Assembly (NCBI GenBank): GCA_964626565.1
Contig: CAZVFX010000052.1
Location: 1 to 46,938, forward strand
Length of the DNA: 46,938 bases
Origin: CAZVFX01 sp964626565
GTDB taxonomy: Bacteria > Myxococcota_A > UBA9042 > CAIXZC01
Direction of reading: 5' to 3'
Under the pieces are notes generated by a model. It saw only the letters and a list, made by a program, of their open reading frames with translations. It did no database searches and was not told the DNA's origin. A program made the position numbers and the translations under genes. This document shows positions 40,365 through 46,938 of this stretch, piece by piece. Positions within the stretch are counted from its first letter, which is position 1. Every line of letters starts with the position of its first letter.

Positions 40365-41813
40365 ATGATGGCCAGGTTGTCAATTGCCGTGCTTGCTGTT
40401 GGCCTGGCCGTGGCATGCAGTTCCACGCCCAAGACGACGGAGTCAAGGGGTGATGAATGGACCATCGGAGTGATGGACGTCGCGGACGGATGGACCCGGC
40501 CCGGCATTGATGTCGCGGATACGCGGACCCCACGCCGCGGCGACCTTGTGGACTTCGAGAAAACTGAATTGGACTCTCTTGTGCCCGCGGATGTGACATC
40601 GGACATTCAGGACATTTCCGGCGATGAGGCTGACGGTCCGGACTCACAAGTCGACGTACCGACGGAAGTGGAGGAAGTCAAAACGCCTCCGCCCCACCCT
40701 CCATTCATCGCCCAGATTCCCTGCTTGGACTACGACGGCGTTCTCGCCGATTATGAAGACCCGTACGTCGTCACTCCCGACATGTACGCGCACAACATGA
40801 AGTGGTTGAGCGAAAACGGCTACACGGCAATGACGCTGAGACGACTACTTGAACTGCTCGAAGACCCGGCTTTCCCGGGCGATGACTTCCCCCCCCGGCC
40901 GGTGTTGGTCTTTTCCGACACGACGGGTTCGTGGTTCTATGACACGGCGGCGCCAATTCTCGACGAATACGAGTACCGGGCAACTGTCGCGGTGGAAGGA
41001 GACCTGATGGGCCAGGACTGGGCCATGACCGGCGAGCAGATTGCCGATCTCGAAGCCCGGGGCTACGAACTCGCTTCCCACACGATTTCCCACCCCGACT
41101 TGACGCAAATTGATGACGAGCAGCTTACGGCCGAGGTGGCGGGCAGCAAGGCGCTATTTGAAGAGATGGGGTTGAATATCACCACCTTTGTCTATCCGTT
41201 CGGCTACTACGACGACCGCGTGATCGAGGCGGTGCAGGAGGCCGGCTACGTCACAGCCAGGGCAGCGGTAGACATCACGGGCGGCGGCTACTCGACTTTC
41301 GACCTTGCCCGCCGCTGGGAGTTTGGCTGTGCAGTGGTGCTGGCGAAGACCACAAAGCAGGAGATCATCGACTACGTATCCAACCCAAAGCTGGAACTGG
41401 AGGACTTGTTTCTGGTGGTCGAAGATGCCGGAGAGTTGAGTGCCATCTTCCGCACGAGCTTTGAACAGGACAGCTATGGAGCGGTCTACATGGCTGATGC
41501 GGGAGATTCGGTGGTTTTCAGGGTGCACGTCACAAAACCCGGGATCTACAACCTCTCCTTCCGTGTCAAGACCGGAATTGAGGGCGACCCGCTATCCACC
41601 GCTGACGGCTACCTCTACACCCTCAACGGCGATCCTCTGTCGTTCCAGCAGGAAGGCCCCACCGCGGTGGAGCAGGAATACATCGTTTGGGGTTTTCATC
41701 GTTTCGAACCGGTGGAGTTGACGGCCGGCATGGCCGAATTCCAGGTTACTTGCCTGCAGGATTGGGCCGTGCTGCTGGACTACATGACCCTGGAGCTGAT
41801 TCAGCCCGACTGA
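40365..41813 (+). CDS. Lipoprotein with polysaccharide-deacetylase-like (NodB) domain
   Basis: The ATGATG at 40365 follows GTGGAGGG and the leader ends in LAVAC (Cys18). An acidic linker extends to about residue 105. Residues 115-330 resemble the PgaB/IcaB type of carbohydrate esterase 4: PVLVFSDTTGSW takes the place of the TFDDG motif, and SHTISHPDL keeps the two metal-binding His. The first Asp of TFDDG, the usual base, is Ser here, and the LMYHxV motif is changed to CLDYDGV, so activity may be altered or lost. The C-terminal 130 residues are beta-rich and look like a carbohydrate-binding module. Confidence 0.75.
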   Translation: MMARLSIAVLAVGLAVACSSTPKTTESRGDEWTIGVMDVADGWTRPGIDVADTRTPRRGDLVDFEKTELDSLVPADVTSDIQDISGDEADGPDSQVDVPTEVEEVKTPPPHPPFIAQIPCLDYDGVLADYEDPYVVTPDMYAHNMKWLSENGYTAMTLRRLLELLEDPAFPGDDFPPRPVLVFSDTTGSWFYDTAAPILDEYEYRATVAVEGDLMGQDWAMTGEQIADLEARGYELASHTISHPDLTQIDDEQLTAEVAGSKALFEEMGLNITTFVYPFGYYDDRVIEAVQEAGYVTARAAVDITGGGYSTFDLARRWEFGCAVVLAKTTKQEIIDYVSNPKLELEDLFLVVEDAGELSAIFRTSFEQDSYGAVYMADAGDSVVFRVHVTKPGIYNLSFRVKTGIEGDPLSTADGYLYTLNGDPLSFQQEGPTAVEQEYIVWGFHRFEPVELTAGMAEFQVTCLQDWAVLLDYMTLELIQPD

Positions 41814-41834
41814 GAGCGGACCCGAAGATTCAGG

Positions 41835-43400
41835 CTACTGGGCTTCCATGAGCAGGAAATCCGCGTAACTGAGCCGTTCGGTCTGGCTGGCGAAGAAGCT
41901 CTCCAGCGGGTCCATGCTCATGAATCCGCCGGGCGTATCCGGCGTAAGCTTGCGGTACCAGAAAAACGCGTCCCAGGCGACACCATAGTCGGCGTCGAAC
42001 ATCAATGCGGGCATGTGGAGGAATGGGTTGTCGTCGCAGTCTACCCCCGGCAGAGCGGCGGACATGAAGTAGTTCTTCATGGGCATGTCCTTGACTACGT
42101 CGGACATCACCTTTGGTTCAGCGGGGATATTCTGGGCCATGAAACCGTAGAAGATCTTGCTGCCGGGGCCGAAGGCGGGGGTGGTGGTGTAGACTTCCCC
42201 TTCTGCGGCTGCGCCGGTGGCATTGAGCATCTCAGCAACGTTCCAGCCCCCTTTGGCGGTGTGAGCGGAACCCATGTGCGAGTACACTTTGTCGCCCAGT
42301 TCGAGCGCCTTTTCGAAGTTGTAATGGATGAGCACTTCACGCTTGGCCATCAGCTCCATCAACTGCGCCTCGGGCAGCCCTCCCATGGCCCCCATCATGA
42401 AATCCTGCGAGTTCACCACGGCACCGATGTACAGGGCGTAAGCGAGAAACTCGATGCGGTCGCACTCATCGTCATCCACGTCGGCACAGACGATGTCCAG
42501 GTTGGAGACCACGGTGAGATGGTAGGCCTTGGCCTTGTTCACGTAGGCCTTATCGATACCCATCATGCCGTAGTCAACTATTTCCAGCGCTTCGGGAAGG
42601 GTGTCCAGGATGATGCCCTGGGCTTCAACCGAAAGACCGACTGCCAGGGCTTCCAACTGCTCATTGACCCAGGCCAGACGTTGGGGAGCGTCCACGCCCA
42701 CGGCGATCACCTCGATGCCCTGCTGGTACAGTTCGTGACCCTTCTCCACGAGCACCCGCCGAAACATGTTGTCTCCGTACATGTCGAACCCGATCTCTTT
42801 GGCCGCGGAAGGGCTCGCGGTTTCGATGTACTCGTTGAGGGCATCATTGGTGTCCATGCCGATTTCCAACGCCAGCACTTCCACTCCACTGTGCAACACC
42901 ATGGTTTCAAACAGGGCCGCGCTGGCGATTCCTATCTCGTTGGAGCCGTGGATCTCCCCCATCATGAAGATCCTGTAACCTTCGAATTGGTCCAGGAGAA
43001 TCCGAAAATCCCACTCATCTTCTTCCCCTTCTTCACACCTGAGTGAGATGATATTGTCGGCCACAAACTGCTTGACGGCCGACGATTCGGCCGGAGCGGG
43101 GGTGGTGTTGTCGCACTCTGCCAGATAGGGCGCAGGTCCGCAATGCAGATACGGGTCGGGAAGATCGGGTTCAAACAGGTCCTCAACTATCTCCTCAGGT
43201 TCGACGGGGAGGTCGGCCGCGGTAACGATGTCGGGATCGGCCGGCGCCAGATCCTCTCCTGTCACCTCGACCGCGTCGGCGGTCGCCGCACCGTCTTCCG
43301 ACACTCCCGACGACGAACTGGCGGGGCACCCGGACAGGACCAGCAGACCTACAAAGATGAGTGGCGTTGCGACTTTCTGGAATGTGGACTCGAGTATCAT
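41835..43400 (-). CDS. Lipoprotein of the erythromycin-esterase/ChaN-like superfamily
   Basis: Starts at ATG 43400 with AAGAGG upstream; the longer frame translates the heptamer array and is rejected. The leader ends in LVLSGC (Cys25), followed by an acidic linker. The 521-residue product has RIFMMGEIHGSNEIG and GVEVLALEIGMD, the GE-x-HG and acidic strand motifs of the EreA/ChaN/TraB-like hydrolase family. Known members open macrolide lactones or bind haem; the reaction here is unknown and drug resistance should not be assumed. The C-terminus ends FASQTERLSYADFLLM. It converges with the deacetylase-like gene with about 20 bp between stops. Confidence 0.65.
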   Translation of the reverse strand: MILESTFQKVATPLIFVGLLVLSGCPASSSSGVSEDGAATADAVEVTGEDLAPADPDIVTAADLPVEPEEIVEDLFEPDLPDPYLHCGPAPYLAECDNTTPAPAESSAVKQFVADNIISLRCEEGEEDEWDFRILLDQFEGYRIFMMGEIHGSNEIGIASAALFETMVLHSGVEVLALEIGMDTNDALNEYIETASPSAAKEIGFDMYGDNMFRRVLVEKGHELYQQGIEVIAVGVDAPQRLAWVNEQLEALAVGLSVEAQGIILDTLPEALEIVDYGMMGIDKAYVNKAKAYHLTVVSNLDIVCADVDDDECDRIEFLAYALYIGAVVNSQDFMMGAMGGLPEAQLMELMAKREVLIHYNFEKALELGDKVYSHMGSAHTAKGGWNVAEMLNATGAAAEGEVYTTTPAFGPGSKIFYGFMAQNIPAEPKVMSDVVKDMPMKNYFMSAALPGVDCDDNPFLHMPALMFDADYGVAWDAFFWYRKLTPDTPGGFMSMDPLESFFASQTERLSYADFLLMEAQ

Positions 43401-43439
43401 GAATAGCCTCTTACCAACTGGGACAAGTATGGTCGGACT

Positions 43440-43462
43440 CCGGAGCCCAGGCGGTGCTCCGG
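43440..43462. promoter_or_regulatory. Inverted repeat between divergent genes
   Basis: CCGGAGC (43440-43446) and GCTCCGG (43456-43462), separated by nine bases, in the 188-bp gap that should hold promoters for both the esterase-like lipoprotein and the kinase. No convincing promoter was seen in the gap. Confidence 0.4.
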
Positions 43463-43496
43463 TGCCGGCGGGAAAGAGGATACGTATGGGAGAGGG

Positions 43497-43531
43497 AATT
43501 ATCAATTGCCAATTTTCAATTTTCAATTGTC
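43497..43531. repeat. Heptamer tandem array, five units
   Basis: Consecutive 7-mers AATTATC, AATTGCC, AATTTTC, AATTTTC and AATTGTC. The block is AT-rich in a GC-rich setting and lies 58 bp before the kinase start. It resembles the four-unit array at 13413. Confidence 0.85.
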
Positions 43532-43588
43532 TCCGCCTGGCGCTACAGTGGAGGGGTGAAGAGCATCTAAGCAGGGAGCCTGCCCGCA

Positions 43589-45613
43589 ATGACCGGCAGC
43601 AAGGACAGTTGGGACCGATTCATCGGGTCCACCATTGATGACCAGTTTCTGGTGGAGAAGAAGCTTGGCGCCGGAGGCATGGGAGTCGTCTTTCTGGCCG
43701 AGCAAGTGGGCATGGACCGCAAGGTTGTAGTCAAGCTGATGCGGCCGGAGTTGATGGGGGACGAAACCGCCACCACCCGGTTCCAGCGCGAAGCAAAAGC
43801 GGTGGCGCGGCTGAATCATCCCAACATTGTGCAGATCTTCCTCATGGGTGAGACTGAAGGGTATCACTACCTGGCCATGGAGTATGTTGAAGGGCGGCCG
43901 CTGTCACATCTGATGCGCAGCATCGGCCGGATTCCCGAGGAACGGGCGCTGGTTCTGGCCAGCCAGATTCTCGACGCGCTGGCCGAGGCTCACCGGGCCG
44001 GGATTTTGCACCGGGACTTGAAGCCGGACAACATCATGGTTCGTACCCATCGTGCGGGGACAGACCTGGTGAAGGTGCTCGATTTCGGCTTGGCCAAGCT
44101 GGTGGGCGACGCAGCGGGTCCCGGGGTCACACAGACCGGAATTATCGCAGGGACGCCGCGCTATATGTCGCCGGAGCAGGCCAGAGGCAAGACCCTGGAC
44201 TTCAAGAGTGACCTCTACTCTTTCGGCGTGATTCTGCACGAGATGTTGACAGGGGAACACCCGTTCGATGCAGACTCCACCTACGACTACCTGGTAAAGC
44301 ACAACAGTGAGCCGGTGGCCCCGCCGCGGCAACGCTTCACGGACCTGAGATTAAGCGGGTCAACTGAACGCGTGGTGATGTGCTGTCTGGCCAAGAAGCC
44401 GGAGGATCGGCCTGCCGGCGCCGACGAGACGAAACGAGGTCTGTCCCCGGATTCGGAAGGTCTTGCGACGCCACCGGTGGACCTTGAAGCGCCGACCGAG
44501 ACCGCGGCGGCACTATTGTTGGAAGCCACAGCCGATACTGAAACAGCCGAGAAGCTGCCGACTGATGGAACCGTTGCCGGCGACCAAACGCGGTGGATAC
44601 TCAGGGGCATTTCCCTGGTCGCCTTTCTGGCGCTGGTAGGGCTGGCTTCCTACGGGGCCTGGCGCCTGATCTTCCCTCCTGCCGTTGATCGCGAGGCCCC
44701 TGTCGTGGGAGTTGACGCCCATGGAGAGGCCCCGACAAAGGTCGTCCCGTCGACGGCGGGGGCACCGGACCTGTCAACGTCATTTCCCGATACGAGAGAG
44801 ATGGCCGGAAATGGGAACCAACCGGATGCCGGGACGACTGCACCCGACGTGGCGACCTCCGGAGTTCCTGCCACGGACGTGGACGGCCGCGACGAGTCGG
44901 GCGGAGTAATCTCCCTTTCCGCCGACGGTGGGTTGATCTTTCTTCAGGAGCACGACGAGGCGGAGCAATCCGGGGTGCCGTGGGGGTTTGACGGCATCCC
45001 CGTGCCGCCGGGATCGCTCCTGAATTTCAGGGACCCCGTGGAGTTGAACTACTCTACCCGCGCCTCTACTGCAGAGGTGATCCAACTGTACGCTCGATGG
45101 GCAGATGAACGCGGCTACAGGTACATGATCATCGGGCCGACGCTCACCATGAGCGACGCCAGATCTTACATAGTGACGCTGAGTGCTAGCTACGAACCGG
45201 GCTCCGGCCACCCAACCGACGTCTCGGTCACCGTCAACCCGGTTTTTGCTCCGCCGCTTCGGCGCACTGCCGGATATTTCGACGAGGTGCTGATTCCGAA
45301 CCTGGTATTGAAGAACGTGCTGGACGACAGCACTGAGTACGTCGCGTCGCGTCCACTGGCTGAGGTGATGGCTGCATACCGTGACATATACGGCAATCGG
45401 GAAGGCTATCGCGTTTCCGAAATACAACGTGAGGGAAAGGTAGCGTTGGAGGTGAAATCTGTCCGCGATGACGTACGATTCGGCCTCATCAGGGTGGCGT
45501 TGGGGCTCGATTGGGACGACCAGCCGGCTGTGACTGTGAGAGTGGAGAAGAAGCCGGCCCGCAACCCGGACGGCTCATTGGTGTATGAAGTGTGGCAGCC
45601 CGGGACGAACTAG
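43589..45613 (+). CDS. Transmembrane Hanks-type Ser/Thr protein kinase
   Basis: A 674-residue receptor-like kinase. The cytoplasmic domain (20-275) has GAGGMGVVF (27-35), VVVK (Lys49), HRDLKPDN (141-148), DFGLAK (165-170) and GTPRYMSPEQ. A membrane helix (about 337-362) leads to an Asp/Thr/Pro-rich spacer and an extracytoplasmic beta-rich region (about 420-670) without a recognised sensor fold. It contains two exact copies of the dispersed 12-mer, one between HRD and DFG (G-T-D-L) and one after the kinase domain (G-L-S-P). Unlike the kinase at 13815, it has a normal HRD. It starts divergently from the esterase-like lipoprotein. Confidence 0.9.
   Translation: MTGSKDSWDRFIGSTIDDQFLVEKKLGAGGMGVVFLAEQVGMDRKVVVKLMRPELMGDETATTRFQREAKAVARLNHPNIVQIFLMGETEGYHYLAMEYVEGRPLSHLMRSIGRIPEERALVLASQILDALAEAHRAGILHRDLKPDNIMVRTHRAGTDLVKVLDFGLAKLVGDAAGPGVTQTGIIAGTPRYMSPEQARGKTLDFKSDLYSFGVILHEMLTGEHPFDADSTYDYLVKHNSEPVAPPRQRFTDLRLSGSTERVVMCCLAKKPEDRPAGADETKRGLSPDSEGLATPPVDLEAPTETAAALLLEATADTETAEKLPTDGTVAGDQTRWILRGISLVAFLALVGLASYGAWRLIFPPAVDREAPVVGVDAHGEAPTKVVPSTAGAPDLSTSFPDTREMAGNGNQPDAGTTAPDVATSGVPATDVDGRDESGGVISLSADGGLIFLQEHDEAEQSGVPWGFDGIPVPPGSLLNFRDPVELNYSTRASTAEVIQLYARWADERGYRYMIIGPTLTMSDARSYIVTLSASYEPGSGHPTDVSVTVNPVFAPPLRRTAGYFDEVLIPNLVLKNVLDDSTEYVASRPLAEVMAAYRDIYGNREGYRVSEIQREGKVALEVKSVRDDVRFGLIRVALGLDWDDQPAVTVRVEKKPARNPDGSLVYEVWQPGTN
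44056..44067 (+). repeat. Dispersed 12-mer GGGGACAGACCT (exact)
   Basis: Sense to the kinase, read as G-T-D-L between the catalytic loop and DFG. Confidence 0.85.
44437..44448 (-). repeat. Dispersed 12-mer GGGGACAGACCT (exact, minus strand)
   Basis: Antisense to the kinase gene; the coding strand reads G-L-S-P just after the kinase domain. Confidence 0.85.
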
Positions 45614-45617
45614 AGTT

Positions 45618-46316
45618 TCAGGCACCTTCCATGGGCAGGACGTAAAGCAGTATACACAGAAAATGGGTGACGCTTCCGCCGAGGACGAAGCCGTGCCAGA
45701 TGGCGTGATTGAACGGAAGTCGGTCCCACAGGTAGAACGCCACTCCACCGGTGTATGAGATTCCGCCGGCAGCCATCAATGCGATCGCGGGTATGGAAAG
45801 TGCGGCGAAAAGCGGCTTCAGCGCGATTACCACCAGCCAGCCCATGCCGATATACAACGCGGGCGGCAGCCACCGGGGGGCTTTGAGGAACGCCACTGTA
45901 GTCACAACGCCGGCCAGCGCACATGCCCAGACCAGGCCGAACAGTGTCCACCCCCAGGGACCTCTCAGCGTCACGAGTGTAAAGGGAGTGTAAGTCCCCG
46001 CGATGAGCAAGAAAATCGCGGCGTGGTCGAAGATCCTGAACAGTTCCTTCAACCGCTGATTTCGAAAAGCATGGTAGAGGGTCGACGCCAGGTAGAGCAA
46101 GATCAAACTGGAGCCGTAGACGGCAAAACTCACCACCCGCCAGACATCTCCCCACAGACCGGCGAAGGTCACGAGCACAGCCAACGCTGCAACACTCAAG
46201 CCAACCCCCAACCCGTGGATTACGCTGTTGGCGATCTCTTCACCGCGAGTATAGCTGGGCAACTTTACCGCTGTATTCGACGCGCTATCTTCGCTCGAAC
46301 TACCAGAATTTCGCAT
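45618..46316 (-). CDS. Hemolysin III family (PAQR-like) membrane protein
   Basis: Start taken at ATG 46316, inside the end of the upstream gene; 232 residues. It has GEEIANSVIHGLGVG at the start, then seven predicted membrane helices with the family motifs STLYHAF, FDHAAIFLLIAGTYTPF and FNHAIWHGFVLGGSVTHF, whose His and Asp residues are the conserved metal-site positions of this family. Bacterial members (YqfA, HlyIII) are inner-membrane proteins of unclear role and mostly not true haemolysins. It converges with the kinase gene with only four bases between stops. Confidence 0.92.
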   Translation of the reverse strand: MRNSGSSSEDSASNTAVKLPSYTRGEEIANSVIHGLGVGLSVAALAVLVTFAGLWGDVWRVVSFAVYGSSLILLYLASTLYHAFRNQRLKELFRIFDHAAIFLLIAGTYTPFTLVTLRGPWGWTLFGLVWACALAGVVTTVAFLKAPRWLPPALYIGMGWLVVIALKPLFAALSIPAIALMAAGGISYTGGVAFYLWDRLPFNHAIWHGFVLGGSVTHFLCILLYVLPMEGA

Positions 46317-46773
46317 CAGCCACGCCGTTGTACCTGTAGAACCGCTTATCATTAATGTAGACGATCACTCTAGCCCGGGGAGGCTCGGTGGCTTCCGGTG
46401 TCTGGACAATGCCGATCACCAGTTTGTGAGGACCGTCCTTTTCGGGAAGAAATGCTACCGACCGTGTACCGTCGGCGGGCGCCACCTCGGTGATCCCCTG
46501 GCTTTCGACCGCTCCAGGCCCCTTGAGCTCGAACTGCAGGGCAAGCTTCTCTTCGGTGTAGATATCTACCACGTGTTTGCCGTTGCCCTTGTCCACATAA
46601 AACTCGGTAGTTGAATGCTGGGCCACAGTGACTATGTCCTCATGGATCACGTCGCCCTTGAGCAGCAGGGTGTCCACCAGCAGGAGGAGCACCACGAACC
46701 CCACAAGGCTGAGGAGAGAAGACAGCGGCCTGAATCTTGGTCCGGTGTCGATTGAATCTACGGTACGATGCAA
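46300..46773 (-). CDS. Small membrane-anchored protein of unknown function
   Basis: A 157-residue product from a TTG start at 46773 with GAGGTGA close upstream. One membrane helix (about 18-38, SLLSLVGFVVLLLLVDTLLL) is followed by a beta-rich domain (HVVDIYTEEKLALQFELKG, DGPHKLVIGIVQ), probably outside the cytoplasm. No family is recognised. The hemolysin III family gene starts within its last 17 bases, so the two are co-translated. Confidence 0.6.
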   Translation of the reverse strand: MHRTVDSIDTGPRFRPLSSLLSLVGFVVLLLLVDTLLLKGDVIHEDIVTVAQHSTTEFYVDKGNGKHVVDIYTEEKLALQFELKGPGAVESQGITEVAPADGTRSVAFLPEKDGPHKLVIGIVQTPEATEPPRARVIVYINDKRFYRYNGVADAKFW

Positions 46774-46791
46774 GGTTCACCTCTTTAGCCA

Positions 46792-46820
46792 TATTTACCA
46801 CAGGGCGACGCGGCTCTCAA
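46792..46820 (-). promoter_or_regulatory. Possible promoter of the small membrane protein gene
   Basis: On the minus strand, TTGAGA (46820-46815), 17 bp, TAAATA (46797-46792), about 20 bp before the TTG start. Confidence 0.35.
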
Positions 46821-46834
46821 GGCAGAACAGGGCA

Positions 46835-46864
46835 TTGACAAACTCGGGGCCCGGGTGTCATAGT
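46835..46864 (+). promoter_or_regulatory. Predicted promoter of the partial gene at the window end
   Basis: A consensus TTGACA (46835-46840), 18 bp, CATAGT (46859-46864), followed by an AGGAGGT site and ATG. Confidence 0.5.
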
Positions 46865-46904
46865 TTGTTCGCCGAAGGGCAACATTCAGAAGGAGGTGCA
46901 GAGA

Positions 46905-46938
46905 ATGCCTGTAGAGATCATGAAGTACACTTGGATTA
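46905..46938 (+). CDS. Start of a gene cut by the window end
   Basis: The ATG at 46905 has a near-perfect AGGAGGT (46891-46897) seven bases upstream and a good promoter before it. Only MPVEIMKYTWI is visible, too little to assign a function. Confidence 0.6.
   Translation, partial: MPVEIMKYTWI

Noticed and set aside
42015..43046. 343-codon plus-strand frame over the esterase-like lipoprotein
   Set aside because: Val/His/Gly-rich shadow without motif; the opposite strand has lipobox and family motifs.
41835..43400. Macrolide resistance gene
   Set aside because: Family resemblance covers only short motifs; it is a lipid-anchored protein with an extra linker and no resistance context.

Overview
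The window is a GC-rich bacterial chromosome segment with densely packed genes. No rRNA, tRNA, CRISPR array, phage module or intact insertion sequence was recognised, and no gap between genes exceeds 300 bp; the largest are 14715-14975, 20105-20335, 3866-4064 and 43401-43588. The gene content suggests a Myxococcota-like or other delta-proteobacterial lineage with large genomes. The reasons are two Hanks-type Ser/Thr kinases, several large secreted or lipid-anchored proteins with Asp/Glu/Pro-rich linkers, MopE-like and thrombospondin-3 calcium-binding repeats, and a Cys-rich surface protein ending in a MYXO-CTERM-like tail. This placement is an inference from gene content.

Layout. 50-3865 (-): very long fusion of a membrane spermidine-synthase-like protein and an exported esterase. 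4065-12144 (+): Cys-rich modular surface protein, GH88/105-like lipoprotein, lyase-like lipoprotein, coiled-coil secreted protein and a small EPAAEE-repeat lipoprotein. 12160-14714 (-): AlaC-like aminotransferase, thiamine-binding-family protein and a kinase. 14976-20104 (+): compact five-gene operon of unknown function that starts with a QHD-repeat secreted protein and runs away from the kinase. 20336-25097 (+): gatE-gatD-glnA, an archaeal-type Glu-tRNA(Gln) amidotransferase next to glutamine synthetase. 25094-25999 (-): cation efflux protein. 26150-29542 (-): huge MopE/TSP3/fibrinogen-like lipoprotein. 29574-37278 (-): complete aroF-trpE-trpG-trpD-trpCF-trpB-trpA pathway operon, preceded by a lamin-tail lipoprotein (37320-38882). 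39055-41813 (+): DEAD-box helicase and a polysaccharide-deacetylase-like lipoprotein. 41835-43400 (-): erythromycin-esterase/ChaN-like lipoprotein. 43589-45613 (+): transmembrane Ser/Thr kinase. 45618-46773 (-): hemolysin III family protein and a small membrane protein. 46905-end (+): start of a truncated gene.

How genes work together. AroF through TrpA cover the route from DAHP synthesis and from chorismate to tryptophan, with start/stop overlaps at several junctions. GlnA would make the glutamine that GatD hydrolyses so that GatE can amidate Glu-tRNA(Gln). The GH88/105-like and lyase-like lipoproteins probably act on a uronic-acid polysaccharide at the cell surface.

The most striking signal is not a gene. 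The 12-mer GGGGACAGACCT occurs nine times exactly and at least eight more times with one or two changes. It lies in both orientations and almost always inside genes, including five of the trp genes, where it is read in several frames. Uniform-base expectation for exact copies is about 0.006. It behaves like a DNA-uptake-type or other DNA-level signal, though descent from a REP/IS200-type repeat is a live alternative. Other unusual items are the bacterial GatDE, the ten-copy QHD protein and its operon, a 28-bp perfect palindrome in front of that operon, two heptamer repeat arrays between genes, and a repeated promoter form TTGACT-N17-TCTACT.
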